From positions 863,001 to 927,000 of the forward strand of contig NZ_VFPT01000001.1 of assembly GCF_006716865.1 (NCBI RefSeq): a DNA stretch of 64,000 nucleotides, read 5' to 3'. Source of the stretch: Roseinatronobacter monicus. GTDB taxonomy: Bacteria; Pseudomonadota; Alphaproteobacteria; Rhodobacterales; Rhodobacteraceae. Below the pieces are notes generated by a model. It was not told the DNA's origin. It did no database searches and worked only from the letters and a program-made list of their open reading frames with translations. Below, one piece after another: positions 1 to 9,639 of this stretch (the stretch's first letter is position 1; each line of letters opens with the position of its first letter). The position numbers were made by a program, and so were the translations under genes.

Positions 1-167
1 CGTGAGAAGCCTTGACGCAGGAAAAGGACGACTTGTCCAGTGCTACCCAGTGATCTACATAAGGGCGTTCAATTCTGCCCGTGCCCGTCGCTTGGCATTG
101 TCGCGGGGGCAGGGGATTTCTCCGTGTACGCTACATCCACCGTCGGCAATCTAAAGATGCACAGAAA

Positions 168-1181
168 ATGAAAGCGAAACATAATGCCAGACTGTCCGTC
201 GCGCCGATGATGGATTGGACGGATCGGCATTGTCGGTTCTTTCACCGTCAATTGTCGCGCCATGCGCAACTGTATACCGAGATGGTGACTGCGCCTGCAC
301 TTGTGCGCGGCAATGCGCTGCATTTGCTCCGGCATGACCCGCAGGAAAACCCGTTGGTCTTGCAACTCGGGGGCTCGGACCCGGTTGAACTGGCGCAAGC
401 CGCGCGCATGGGGGCGGAGGCAGGGTATCAGGAGATCAACCTGAATTGCGGGTGTCCGTCTGATCGCGTGCAATCGGGCTGTTTTGGGGCCGTGTTGATG
501 ACCCAACCCAATCTGGTGGGCGAAATTTGTGCGGCTATGCAAGCGGCAAGCCCGGCAGAGGTGAGTGTCAAATGCCGCATCGGTGTGGATGAACAAGACC
601 CGCATGAGGCCTTGCCGAAGTTTCTTGAGGTGCTGTCGCAGGCTGGTGTTGGCCATGTCACAATCCACGCCCGCAAGGCGTGGCTGCAAGGTCTGTCGCC
701 CAAAGATAACCGCGAGATCCCGCCGCTGGACTACCCTTTGGTTCTGGCAATGAAGGCCGAGTTCCCACATTTGCACATCAGCATCAATGGCGGGATCACG
801 TCGCTGGCACAAGCGCGCGGGTTTCTGGATCAGGGGCTGGATGGAGTGATGATCGGCAGGGCTGCGTATCAGCGCCCCGCTGACCTGCTGCTGGGGGCCG
901 ATGCCGAAATATTTGGCCAGTCCTCCACGACGACACTTCAATCTGCCATTGATGCCATGCGCCCCTACATTGCGCGAGAGCTTGCGCATGGAACGAAGCT
1001 TGCCTCGATCACCCGGCATATGTTGGGGCTTTTTGCAGGCAAGCCCGGTGCGCGCCACTGGCGCAGGGTGCTGTCCGAACAGGCCCATCGCCCGAACGCG
1101 GGGCTGGAAGTGATTGACATGGCCCTTGACGCGATGGCGCAGGCGGCCACCGCGCCCGCAGAGGCTGGCTCACAACTCTAG
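168..1181 (+). CDS. dusA: tRNA-dihydrouridine(20/20a) synthase DusA
   Basis: This 337-residue flavoenzyme reduces uridine to dihydrouridine in the D-loop of tRNA in the cytosol. The Dus signature is visible: SVAPMMDWTD at the N-terminus (first strand of the TIM barrel), QLGGSDP, and NLNCGCPS with the catalytic cysteine that protonates the base, then HARKAWLQGLSPK, which is typical of the DusA subfamily. SINGGI and GVMIGRAAY form the C-terminal FMN phosphate-binding part. I start at the ATG at 168 because the reading frame upstream of it (from 81) has no family resemblance. The stop overlaps the end of the convergent DUF6477 gene by 4 bp. The assignment is strong. Confidence 0.95.
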   Translation: MKAKHNARLSVAPMMDWTDRHCRFFHRQLSRHAQLYTEMVTAPALVRGNALHLLRHDPQENPLVLQLGGSDPVELAQAARMGAEAGYQEINLNCGCPSDRVQSGCFGAVLMTQPNLVGEICAAMQAASPAEVSVKCRIGVDEQDPHEALPKFLEVLSQAGVGHVTIHARKAWLQGLSPKDNREIPPLDYPLVLAMKAEFPHLHISINGGITSLAQARGFLDQGLDGVMIGRAAYQRPADLLLGADAEIFGQSSTTTLQSAIDAMRPYIARELAHGTKLASITRHMLGLFAGKPGARHWRRVLSEQAHRPNAGLEVIDMALDAMAQAATAPAEAGSQL

Positions 1182-1522
1182 GCAGATATCGCGGGGCTGA
1201 TCGCATCGGGGCAGGGCAGGGCTGGGGCCGTGGGGCTGTGCATGTCAAGCAGGGCTTCATGCAACAGGGCCGTCATGACAGCGACATGCTCGGACGCGCT
1301 CCAGCTTGCGTCATGGGTGCGGCGGGCATGTTCAAGAGCGCGTTCGCGTTCCAGCAGTTGGGAGAGGGCCACGTGTGGTGTCGGCAGGCTGCGCGCCATT
1401 GGCAGGCCCAGCAAGCGCGCCAACCTGTGAGCGCGGTTGTAATCGCGCAAGGCATAGCGGGCCGATACAATCAAAAGGCGTGGGCGAATAAGCGTGTCTA
1501 ATACCGTTGTGGAAATGTGCAT
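1178..1522 (-). CDS. DUF6477 family protein
   Basis: This is a 114-residue protein of unknown function. The N-terminal pattern (LIRPRLLIVSARYALRDYNR, then a Leu-rich RLARLLGLP) and the central ALSQLLERERALEHARR...W segment fit the small DUF6477 family that I know from Rhodobacteraceae genomes. It looks all-helical and soluble, with no signal peptide or membrane segment. It runs convergently into dusA with a 4-bp overlap. No biochemical role is known to me and the neighbours do not suggest one. Confidence 0.7.
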   Translation of the reverse strand: MHISTTVLDTLIRPRLLIVSARYALRDYNRAHRLARLLGLPMARSLPTPHVALSQLLERERALEHARRTHDASWSASEHVAVMTALLHEALLDMHSPTAPALPCPDAISPAISA

Positions 1523-1720
1523 TCAGTTGTCCCCAATATTCTGAGCATGGTCATAATCGCACAGGCACACAGGGCGTTGCGCAGGATTTCGCACCAGCGC
1601 GCGGTAGCTTCAACAGGATTTAGGAATTTGTAACCATTCTGAGACTGTCGAAGGTCTGGTTAACAAACTGGTAACTTTGACACTCATAGGTTGAGAATTG
1701 GTTAGGGAGCGCGCGCTGAT

Positions 1721-2809
1721 ATGTCTGCGCAAGGCACAATAGCGAACGGGAAAGCAGTGTGCCGCAATCAGGCGATAGGTGATCTGCTTCCTTTCGGAGT
1801 GCGGCTGTATTTGTCCCATGTCGGAGCGGGGAAATCGTTGCGCGCGCTGGGAAAGGACTACGGATGCCATGCCTCGACTGTCTTGCGTCAGGTCCGCCAT
1901 TTTGAAAACCGCCGTGATGATCCGCTTGTAGATGATGCGCTGCGCCGCCTTGATGATGCGTTGCGCGCCCCACCCAAGCCCCTGTCAGAAAAGGGTGTCA
2001 TATCAATGACGACTATTTCGCCACGTCAACCAACCGCACTTGTTGACCCTGCGTTTGAACCCAAAGCCATGCAGGTTCTGCAACATCTGTCGCAGGCCAA
2101 ATCTGTGTTGATCGTGGCATTGGACATGCCCAAAGCTGTCGTGACATGTGACGACCCTGAGGGGGTTCCGCAGCGCGTTTGTGTGCTGGACCGGTGTGTT
2201 GCCGAAGTCATGGCGTTGAATGACTGGATCAGTTGCCGCAATCGCGGGCGTGTCGCAAGCTATGTCATCTCACCTTCGGGGCGCTCGGCGTTGCGGCGCT
2301 ATTGCGCCCAACACGGGCTGCCCTTCGCACCATTCGGCAGCCCCGAACCGGGTGCCGCTGGGCGATTGCGTTATGGTGGCACCGAAAGTCCGGTCACGGT
2401 GCTTGCGCGCCGGCGTGACAAGAATGGCCAACCCTTTCTGGGCGCGCCGCTTGTGTTGGCGGCCGCCCGTTTGCGCGAGGATTTTGTCATGGCCCAACTC
2501 GACACGAGTCCCCACATGACAACAGAGGATGCCATAGCTGCGTTGGAAAACCGCGCAGTGACCGGCCCGAATATCGCGCCACCCGGCACCAGGGCGGCAA
2601 GATCGCGCGTTCTGGAAGTGCTGCGCGACCTCGGGCCGGAGTTGGGGGATGTGGCGCTGCGCTGTTGTTGCCGCCTTGAGGGGGTCGAGTCGGCTGAACA
2701 GGCGCTGGGCTGGTCCGCGCGTTCGGGCAAGATTGTGCTGCGCATCGCCTTGCAACGGCTAAGCCGCCATTATCAGCGTATGGGGGATGCGCAGATGATG
2801 ATAGGCTGA
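1721..2809 (+). CDS. DUF6456 helix-turn-helix protein
   Basis: A 362-residue putative DNA-binding protein. Residues about 20-60 (GVRLYLSHVGAGKSLRALGKDYGCHASTVLRQVR) read as a helix-turn-helix of the kind found in repetitive-sequence or transposase-like regulators. The C-terminal third (from RTAARSRVLEVLRDLGPELGDVALRCCCRLEGVES onward) matches the DUF6456 domain common in Rhodobacteraceae. A helical middle region around residue 150 (YVISPSGRSALRRY) looks like a winged helix. It starts at the ATG at 1721 and ends 1 bp before the convergent ABC-F gene. Role: probably transcriptional regulation, targets unknown. Confidence 0.75.
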   Translation: MSAQGTIANGKAVCRNQAIGDLLPFGVRLYLSHVGAGKSLRALGKDYGCHASTVLRQVRHFENRRDDPLVDDALRRLDDALRAPPKPLSEKGVISMTTISPRQPTALVDPAFEPKAMQVLQHLSQAKSVLIVALDMPKAVVTCDDPEGVPQRVCVLDRCVAEVMALNDWISCRNRGRVASYVISPSGRSALRRYCAQHGLPFAPFGSPEPGAAGRLRYGGTESPVTVLARRRDKNGQPFLGAPLVLAAARLREDFVMAQLDTSPHMTTEDAIAALENRAVTGPNIAPPGTRAARSRVLEVLRDLGPELGDVALRCCCRLEGVESAEQALGWSARSGKIVLRIALQRLSRHYQRMGDAQMMIG

Positions 2810-2810
2810 G

Positions 2811-4661
2811 TTACTCTGCCTGAGCGGTATCCAGCGCGGCCTGCGCTTTCATCCACATGGCCTCGGCGCGGTCCAACCCGTCCATGACTTCGGCATATTT
2901 CGCCTGCCAGACTTGCAACTCGCTTAGTCGTCCATCGTCATACAGCGCTGTGTCTGCAAGTTTGGTTGCCAGCTTGTCGCGCATCTGCTCCAGCTTGCTG
3001 ATGCGGCTTTCGCATTTGCGCAATTCGCTGCGCAGGGCAATCACTTCATCGCGTGTCGCGCGCGGCTTTGGCTTGGCGGCGGGCTTTTCGCGCACAGGCT
3101 TGGTGGTGCTGGACAACAGGAAATTGCGATAGCTTTCCAGATCGCCATCATAGGGCGTCACCTTGCCATCCGAGACCAGCCAGAGCCTGTCTGCCACAAG
3201 CGACAGCAAATGCATGTCATGGCTGACCAGCACGACCGCGCCAGTATAGGCGGTCAGCGCATCGACCAGCGCTTCACGGCTTTCAATATCAAGGTGGTTT
3301 GTCGGCTCATCAAGAATGAGCATGTGGGGCGCATCAAGTGTGGCCAGCAACAGCGACAGCCGCGCCTTTTGTCCGCCTGACAGGCGGGTGACCACAGTTT
3401 CCGCCTGTTCCGCCATCAACCCGAAGCCTGCAAGCCGCGCGCGCAGCCGTGGCGGAGCCTCGCCGGGGCGGGCGCGTTGCAAATGCTGCAAGGGTGTTTC
3501 GTCCAGCTCCAGCTCATCCACCTGATGCTGGGCGAAATACCCCACGCGCAATTTCGCCGCGCGCGTCACGGTGCCAGAGCCTGTCAGCTTCTCGGCCAGC
3601 AGTTTTGACAGGGTTGATTTGCCTTCGCCATTGCGGCCCAGAAGGGCGATGCGGTCATCCTGATCGATGCGAAGATCCAACCCCTTCAGCACTGGCGGGC
3701 CGCCATAGCCAACAGATGCCCCTTCCAGCCGCAGAATGGGGGGCGACAGTTCTTCGGGGGCGGGAAAGGTAAAGACATGGCGCGCCGCCTCGGAAGGGGG
3801 CGTGGTGGGTGTCAGTTTTTCCAGCATTTTCAGCCGCGACTGGGCCTGCCGCGCCTTGGTGGCTTGCGCGCGGAAACGGTCCACGAATTTTTGCATATGT
3901 GCGCGCTGCGCGGCGACTTTATGCGCTTCGGCGGCCAGAACGGCGCGTTGCTCGGCGCGGGTGCGGGCGAAATAGTCGTAGCCGCCGGTGTAGAGCGTCA
4001 GTTTGCGGTCTTCGAGGTGCAGAATATGGTCCACAGCACGGTTCAGCAGACCACGATCATGGCTGATGATGATGACGGTATGCGGATATTTTGCCAGATA
4101 GGTTTCCAGCCACAGCGCGCCTTCAAGGTCCAGATAGTTTGTCGGCTCGTCCAGCAGCAGCAGGTCGGGTTGGGCAAACAGAACCCCCGCCAGCGCCACG
4201 CGCATCCGCCAGCCGCCCGAGAAATCGGAACAGGGGCGAAGCTGGGCCTCGGCATCGAAGCCCAGTCCCTTCAGGATGGAACTTGCGCGCCCTTCGGCGG
4301 ACCACGCGTCAATATCGACCAGTCTTGCCTGAATGGCTGCAATCTGGCCTGCATCCTGCGCGGTTTCAGATTCGGCCATCAGGGCCGCGCGCTCGGTATC
4401 TGCCTCCAGAACCGTGTCAATCAGCGAGGTGGATGACGACGGAACTTCTTGTGCGACCCCGCCAATACGCGCGCGCGACGGCAGTGAAATCGTGCCCCCG
4501 TCCAGCGTCAACTCGCCTCGGATCAGGCGAAACAGCGTGGTTTTGCCAGTTCCGTTGCGCCCGACAAGGCCAATCTTGTGACCATCGGGAATATTGGCAG
4601 AGGCCGCCTCGAACAAGGGGCGGCCTTCGACGGAGTAGGAGATATCTATAATGCGCAACAT
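2811..4661 (-). CDS. ABC-F family ATP-binding protein (YheS/Uup-like)
   Basis: A soluble 616-residue protein with two ABC ATPase domains in tandem and no membrane segment, the hallmark of ribosome-associated ABC-F translation factors. Domain 1 has GRNGTGKTT, a divergent signature FSGGWRMR, and LLLLDEPTNYLDLEG. The inter-domain linker is rich in K/R/A/Q (EQRAVLAAEAHKVAAQRAHMQKF...). Domain 2 has GRNGEGKST, LSGGQKARLSLLL and LILDEPTNHLDIES. The C-terminus ends in a coiled coil (RSELRKCESRISKLEQMRDKLATKL). I use the internal ATG at 4661 (MLRIIDIS), the usual family start, rather than an upstream start at 4691. A role in translation is expected from the family. It could also be a tolerance factor. 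Confidence 0.9.
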   Translation of the reverse strand: MLRIIDISYSVEGRPLFEAASANIPDGHKIGLVGRNGTGKTTLFRLIRGELTLDGGTISLPSRARIGGVAQEVPSSSTSLIDTVLEADTERAALMAESETAQDAGQIAAIQARLVDIDAWSAEGRASSILKGLGFDAEAQLRPCSDFSGGWRMRVALAGVLFAQPDLLLLDEPTNYLDLEGALWLETYLAKYPHTVIIISHDRGLLNRAVDHILHLEDRKLTLYTGGYDYFARTRAEQRAVLAAEAHKVAAQRAHMQKFVDRFRAQATKARQAQSRLKMLEKLTPTTPPSEAARHVFTFPAPEELSPPILRLEGASVGYGGPPVLKGLDLRIDQDDRIALLGRNGEGKSTLSKLLAEKLTGSGTVTRAAKLRVGYFAQHQVDELELDETPLQHLQRARPGEAPPRLRARLAGFGLMAEQAETVVTRLSGGQKARLSLLLATLDAPHMLILDEPTNHLDIESREALVDALTAYTGAVVLVSHDMHLLSLVADRLWLVSDGKVTPYDGDLESYRNFLLSSTTKPVREKPAAKPKPRATRDEVIALRSELRKCESRISKLEQMRDKLATKLADTALYDDGRLSELQVWQAKYAEVMDGLDRAEAMWMKAQAALDTAQAE

Positions 4662-4751
4662 GCGCTGCACCTGCCCTCTCTGGGCGGGCACGTCAAGCCC
4701 TGCCAGCGCAAACTTTATCCCGTATGTGTTGAGGATAAACAGGGCAAGGCG

Positions 4752-5627
4752 TTAACCTTGCGCTTGCAGCAATTCATCGACCAGCGGGTTTGGAAACCTC
4801 CGCGACAGGGTTATGGCATGGAAACTCTCGACCAGCCCGTCGATCTGCGCTACCTCGATCAGCAAGCCAGAGGCCAACTCATCGCGCACGGCAATCGGCG
4901 GCAGCACCGCAATCCCGGCCCCTTCGCGCGCCAGCAGGCGCATCATGGCAATATCATCCACTTCGGCGGCGATCTGCGGGCGCAAACCCCGACGCGCGGC
5001 CCACAGATCAAAGCCTGCGCGCAAGCCTGTCTCAAGTGTGGGTAATACCAGTGCTTCGTGCGTCAGCAAGGTTGTCAGATCATCGCGGCCCGCGCACAGC
5101 TCTGGAGTTGCGATCAGGCTGACGGGTTGCTCGGATATCTTCTGCGCCAGCCACGGCGCAGCCCTGTCGCGCGGGGGCGGGGTGTTGGTCAGCACAATAT
5201 CCAGCCGCAACGCCTGCAAGTCGCTGAGCAATTCGCCCTGAGAGCCAGAGCGCAAGATCACCTCGACATCCGCACGCGCGATCAGGGGGCGGAGGAAATC
5301 CAATTGGAAATTGCGCGACAATGTGGCCAGAGCGCCTACGCGCACAGCCCGCCGTCCGGTGTCGCTTTGGGCCAGAACCGCGACCATTTCATCGCCGGTT
5401 TTGAAAATGGCATCGGCATAGTCCAGCGCGATACGCCCCGCTTCGGTCAGTACAAGCTGGCGGCCGATCCGGTCGAACAGGTTATGGCCAAGGCGATCTT
5501 CCAAGGTGCGGATCTGCGTGGACAGCGCGGATTGCGACAGATTCAGCGCCTGTGCTGCGCGCGTCAGGTTACCGTCATGGGCGACGGCCTGAAAATAGCG
5601 CAGATGCTTGTAATTCATCAGAGACAT
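4752..5627 (-). CDS. LysR-family regulator, NhaR-like, divergent to dabBA
   Basis: A 291-residue LysR-type transcriptional regulator (288 if started at the second ATG at 5618). The N-terminal wHTH reads MNYKHLRYFQAVAHDGNLTRAAQALNLSQSALSTQIRTLE, and the following RLGHNLFDRIGRQLVLTEAG is typical. The NYKHLxYF opening resembles NhaR, the Na+/H+ antiporter regulator, more than CbbR. The effector domain (residues about 95-290) has the expected substrate-binding fold, including GAGIAVLPP near the end. The gene is divergent from dabB with about 95 bp between starts, so it is the obvious candidate regulator of DabAB. The ligand (inorganic carbon, sodium or pH) cannot be read from the sequence. Confidence 0.85.
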   Translation of the reverse strand: MSLMNYKHLRYFQAVAHDGNLTRAAQALNLSQSALSTQIRTLEDRLGHNLFDRIGRQLVLTEAGRIALDYADAIFKTGDEMVAVLAQSDTGRRAVRVGALATLSRNFQLDFLRPLIARADVEVILRSGSQGELLSDLQALRLDIVLTNTPPPRDRAAPWLAQKISEQPVSLIATPELCAGRDDLTTLLTHEALVLPTLETGLRAGFDLWAARRGLRPQIAAEVDDIAMMRLLAREGAGIAVLPPIAVRDELASGLLIEVAQIDGLVESFHAITLSRRFPNPLVDELLQAQG

Positions 5628-5724
5628 AGTTCTATTTAATAGATCAAATTGACGCAAACAATGTATTTTTACAAATCTTTCGGCTGGAATATCTGCGGCG
5701 GACTGCCTGAAGCGGAGATGCGTG

Positions 5725-7266
5725 ATGCTGACCTTGATACCATACCTGTCCATCCTAATCCTAAGCGCCGCCGGACTGGCCTGCTTACTGGGCCAGCAGA
5801 TGCGCCCCACCATGACCTTGTTTCTGGCCGAAGTCGCCAGCCTTGCCGGTTTGGTACTGGCCCTTGGGGCCGCGTGTGTGCTGTGGCTGTATGGGGCACA
5901 AACATCCCCTGTTCTTGGCGTGGCCACATTCGGGCTCTCGGTGCGGCTGGATTTGCTGTCAGTTGTGATGCTGCTTCTGGTCGGTCTGCTGGGCTGGGTC
6001 ATTACACGGTTTTCCACAACCTATCTGGATGGTGAAGCGCGTCAGGGCGCGTTCATGGGCTGGCTGATGCTAACCTTGGCGAGTGTGACCGCGCTGGTCA
6101 GTGCGGGCAATCTGGGGCAGCTCTGTTTGGGCTTCATCGGGGCGGGCATCGGGCTGCGGCAATTGCTGCTGACTTATGCCGAGCGCCCGCGTGCCCAGCG
6201 GGCCGCCGCGCGGATGCGTGTGGCCAGCCGCGCAGGTGATGCCGCTCTGATTGCTGCGAGCAGTGTTCTCGTGCTGTCGTTTGGCACTGCCGATATTGCG
6301 ACGCTGAATGCAACTGCAAGCGGCCCTATGGCTGTGCTGGGGGCGGGGTTGTTGGTGATCGGCGGGCTGTTGAAGGCCGCGCAATTCCCGCTGCATGGCT
6401 GGCTGACCGAGGTGATGGAAGCGCCCACCCCTGTATCGGCATTGCTGCATGCGGGAATTGTCAATGCAGGGGGCTTTGTGCTGATCCGTATGGCAGATAT
6501 CCTGCTGACAGCGCCCGGCATCATGGCCGCACTGGCCCTGCTGGGCGGATTCACGGCGCTGTTCGGCAGTTTGGCAATGCTGGCGCAGCCAGCGGTCAAG
6601 ACCTCTCTGGCGTGGTCGACGATCGCGCAGATGGGATTCATGATGCTGCAAATCGGGCTGGGGCTGTTCGCATTGGCGACCCTGCATATTCTGGCCCACT
6701 CGCTCTACAAGGCGCATGCCTTTCTGAGTTCGGGCAGCGCGATTGCCCATGTGGCCGCTGCGCGCCGGCCCGGCCCTGTGGCAGTTCCGTCCGCGCGCAA
6801 TGTGGCGCGGGCCTTTGGTCTGGCGCTGGCGATCTTCGCCGCTGTCGGGTTCTTCTTCGGATTGTCGGGCAAGCCGCCGCAGGCCTTTGCGCTGGGCGCT
6901 ATCCTGATCTTCGGCGTGGCCTATCTGATCGCACAGGGTCTTGCCGATGCCGCGCCCGCCAGCCTGACCAAGCGCATTTCGGTGGCAGCACTCGTGACCT
7001 CGGCCAGCTATTTCATGCTGCATGCCGGGATCGACTGGCTGATGGCAGGCACTTTGCCCGTACCAGCGGCCCCGGATGCTTTGGAATGGGCGGTGATGGT
7101 GCTGGTGCTGACAAGTTTCGGGTCTGTCGCGCTGGCGCAAGCTTTGTTTCCCCTTTGGGCCGGTCATCCGGCCGCGCAAGGCCTGCGCGTACATCTGGCC
7201 AACGGGCTGTATGTCGCCCCCCTGATCGACCGGCTGACCAATGGCCTGCCGAAAACCCGCGCCTGA
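5725..7266 (+). CDS. dabB: DabB, proton-conducting membrane subunit of the DAB inorganic carbon pump
   Basis: This integral membrane protein of about 513 residues belongs to the NuoL/MrpA/D proton-conducting family. About 13-14 hydrophobic segments are visible. The core motifs are present: KAAQFPLHGWLTEVMEAPTPVSALLHAGIVNAGGFVLIRM in the middle and a SLAWSTIAQMGFMMLQ plus HSLYKAHAFLSSG pair after it. Because it is immediately followed by dabA it is DabB, not a complex I subunit. DabAB is known to couple cation influx to vectorial CO2 hydration, accumulating bicarbonate. The ATG at 5725 has a GGAG ribosome site at better spacing than the GTG at 5722. Confidence 0.9.
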   Translation: MLTLIPYLSILILSAAGLACLLGQQMRPTMTLFLAEVASLAGLVLALGAACVLWLYGAQTSPVLGVATFGLSVRLDLLSVVMLLLVGLLGWVITRFSTTYLDGEARQGAFMGWLMLTLASVTALVSAGNLGQLCLGFIGAGIGLRQLLLTYAERPRAQRAAARMRVASRAGDAALIAASSVLVLSFGTADIATLNATASGPMAVLGAGLLVIGGLLKAAQFPLHGWLTEVMEAPTPVSALLHAGIVNAGGFVLIRMADILLTAPGIMAALALLGGFTALFGSLAMLAQPAVKTSLAWSTIAQMGFMMLQIGLGLFALATLHILAHSLYKAHAFLSSGSAIAHVAAARRPGPVAVPSARNVARAFGLALAIFAAVGFFFGLSGKPPQAFALGAILIFGVAYLIAQGLADAAPASLTKRISVAALVTSASYFMLHAGIDWLMAGTLPVPAAPDALEWAVMVLVLTSFGSVALAQALFPLWAGHPAAQGLRVHLANGLYVAPLIDRLTNGLPKTRA

Positions 7267-7290
7267 CTGTGCTGTGAGAGGATCAAGTCT

Positions 7291-9639
7291 GTGAAACTTC
7301 CCAACCACTCGAATTTTGACGCTCCGTTTCTGGCCATCATCGAGGGGGCACGCCGGGCGGCTCGCCTGATCCCGCCAGCCTTCCCGCTCTCGGCCACGGT
7401 CGCGGTCAACCCCTATCTGGGGCACACGAATGAGGGGCTGGCGCAGACCGGTGCACGGCTTGCCCGCGCGGGCGGGTTGCGCGTAACCCAGCCCAGAGCC
7501 GCGTTTCGCACTGCCTTTGCAGAGGGGCGCCTGACCCGCGCCGACCTGCTGGCGGCGCTGGACCTTTGTCCGGGTCAGACCCTGACAGAGTTGGAGGGCG
7601 CACTGCATACAGATACGCCGGACCCCGAGCCCCTGCCCACCGTTGCCGATCTTGCGGCCCAGGTCAGCGGCATTGACTGGCCCGAAATTGTTGCGGCGCG
7701 GATCGGGGCTTGGGCCTCGGGCTATTTCGATCAGGGGCAGGCGCTGTGGCCCGCGCCGCAAGGGCGCAGTGCTTATGACGCGTGGCGTGCCTTTGCCAGC
7801 CACGATCTGACACCTGAAATCATGGGCTTGCGCGGGTTTTGCAATCTGGTGGCGGATGCGCCTGATACGGCATCTTTCGCGCTGCTACGGGCGGCTGACC
7901 AGCTTGGCCTTGGAGCGGATGGCGCTGAAAGTGCGGTGCATCGCTGGCTGATCGAGTTGGGCGGCTGGGCGCAGGTTGCGCGCTGGAAGCTGTGGCAAGC
8001 GGAACTTGACGGGCAAAGTGATGACACCGTGACCGACCTTTTGGCGCTGCGTATGATCTGGGATGCAGCCCTTCTGGCGCAGTATCACGACCAGATCGGT
8101 GCCGATTGGGCGCTTGTCATTGCCGAACATGCCCAGCCGGTCGTGCCGTCCAGACAGTTGGAGTTGGATGCGACGCTGCAGCTTGCGTTGGAATTGGCAC
8201 ATCAGCGCGATCTGGTCAGCACGCTGTCCGAACCTGCACCGGTCAAGGCACTGGCCGGTCCGACCCTGCAAGCGGTGTTTTGCATAGATGTCCGCTCTGA
8301 ACGCTATCGGCGTGCGTTGGAAAGCTGCGATTGCGGCATTCAAACACTCGGTTTTGCGGGTTTTTTCGGCCTGCCTCTGGCACATAGGCCGTTGGATGCC
8401 TGCGCGCACGAGGCGCATCTTCCGGTGCTGTTGAAACCTGCGCTGTGCACAAGCCCCGACACGGATGCGCGCACCAGCCATGTCGCGCAGATCACTGCAC
8501 GCGCCTGGCGGGCTTGGGGGCGGTTCAAGCTGGCAGCCGTGTCGTCTTTCGCCTTTGTCGAGGCGACAGGCCCGCTGTATCTGGCCAAGATCATCCGCGA
8601 CAGCCTTGGCCTGCATGGCCGCACCACACCGGAACCCGTGCCACAGATTGCGGGCTTGGATCTGGCGCAACGTGTGGATCTGGCGGCGAAGGTCTTGCAC
8701 GCAATGGGCCTGACCAAGGATTTTGCGCCAGTTGTGCTGCTGGTGGGGCATGGCGCGCATGTCACCAACAACCCGCACCAGTCGGCCCTGCAATGTGGGG
8801 CATGCGGTGGGCATTCCGGCGAGGTCAGCGCACGTGCACTGGCGGGCCTACTGAATGATCCGCAACTGCGGCTGCAACTTGCGCAACGCGGCATCGTCAT
8901 TCCCGCCGACACTCGGTTTATGGGCGCGCTGCATGATACAACCGCCGACAGCGTCACGCTGTATGACCCGCTTGGCCCAAACTCGGCTGAAATCCGGGCT
9001 TGGTTGGATCAGGCCAGTGCCTTGGCGCGCGCAGAGCGCGCGAAAACGCTTCCACGTGCGGGCGATCAGGGGGGAAACCTGCCAGCCCGTGCACTCGATT
9101 GGGCGGAAACCCGGCCCGAATGGGGGCTGGCGGGCTGTGCCGCTTTCCTTGCCGCGCCGCGCGATGTCAGCCGGGGCCGTGATCTGGGGGCGCGTGCCTT
9201 TTTGCATGAATATGACTGGCAGCGCGATGACGGGTTTGCCACTTTGGAGTTGATCCTGACAGCGCCCGTTGTTGTGGCAAGCTGGATCAGCCTGCAATAT
9301 TATGGGTCGGTCACGGCACCACAGGCGTTTGGCGCTGGCAATAAGCTGCTGCATAATGTGGTTGGCGGGTTTGGTGTGTTCGAGGGCAATGGCCATGCGC
9401 CGCGCACCGGGCTTGCTTGGCAGTCGGTGCATGATGGCGTGCGCGCTCACCATGTCCCGTTGCGGCTGAGTGTGATAGTCCGCGCCCCAGTGGGCGCCAT
9501 CAGTGATATTCTCGACCGCCACGCCCAGCTTCGGGCCTTGTTTGACAATGGCTGGCTGCATCTGATCCAGATGGATGATGCCGGTCAGCTGGCGCAGCGC
9601 TACCATGGCGGAGGTTGGCGCGCGCTGCCTACCCCATAA
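7291..9639 (+). CDS. dabA: DabA (DUF2309), carbonic-anhydrase-like subunit of the DAB pump
   Basis: A 782-residue DUF2309 protein, peripheral partner of DabB. The zinc/active-site constellation of DabA is intact: Cys331 and Asp333 in FCIDVRSE, His487 in LLVGHGAHV, and Cys502 in LQCGACGGHSG. The 15-residue His-Cys spacing equals that of the characterised Halothiobacillus protein (524/539). These residues bind the zinc of a beta-carbonic-anhydrase-like site that hydrates CO2 inside the cell. The gene starts at a GTG at 7291 with a GAGAGGA ribosome site and lies 24 bp behind dabB, so they are co-transcribed. Family assignment is certain; carbon concentration as the physiological role is inferred from characterised homologues. 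Confidence 0.93.
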   Translation: MKLPNHSNFDAPFLAIIEGARRAARLIPPAFPLSATVAVNPYLGHTNEGLAQTGARLARAGGLRVTQPRAAFRTAFAEGRLTRADLLAALDLCPGQTLTELEGALHTDTPDPEPLPTVADLAAQVSGIDWPEIVAARIGAWASGYFDQGQALWPAPQGRSAYDAWRAFASHDLTPEIMGLRGFCNLVADAPDTASFALLRAADQLGLGADGAESAVHRWLIELGGWAQVARWKLWQAELDGQSDDTVTDLLALRMIWDAALLAQYHDQIGADWALVIAEHAQPVVPSRQLELDATLQLALELAHQRDLVSTLSEPAPVKALAGPTLQAVFCIDVRSERYRRALESCDCGIQTLGFAGFFGLPLAHRPLDACAHEAHLPVLLKPALCTSPDTDARTSHVAQITARAWRAWGRFKLAAVSSFAFVEATGPLYLAKIIRDSLGLHGRTTPEPVPQIAGLDLAQRVDLAAKVLHAMGLTKDFAPVVLLVGHGAHVTNNPHQSALQCGACGGHSGEVSARALAGLLNDPQLRLQLAQRGIVIPADTRFMGALHDTTADSVTLYDPLGPNSAEIRAWLDQASALARAERAKTLPRAGDQGGNLPARALDWAETRPEWGLAGCAAFLAAPRDVSRGRDLGARAFLHEYDWQRDDGFATLELILTAPVVVASWISLQYYGSVTAPQAFGAGNKLLHNVVGGFGVFEGNGHAPRTGLAWQSVHDGVRAHHVPLRLSVIVRAPVGAISDILDRHAQLRALFDNGWLHLIQMDDAGQLAQRYHGGGWRALPTP

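Noticed and set aside
69..1088. 339-codon open frame antisense to dusA
   Set aside because: Low-complexity basic product; dusA motifs on the plus strand are unambiguous.
5722..7266. dabB read as a complex I NuoL subunit
   Set aside because: It stands alone next to dabA without other nuo genes, the standard DAB arrangement.
6070..7803. 577-codon open frame antisense to dabB/dabA
   Set aside because: Arg/Gln/Gly-rich shadow without a ribosome site, crossing two real genes.
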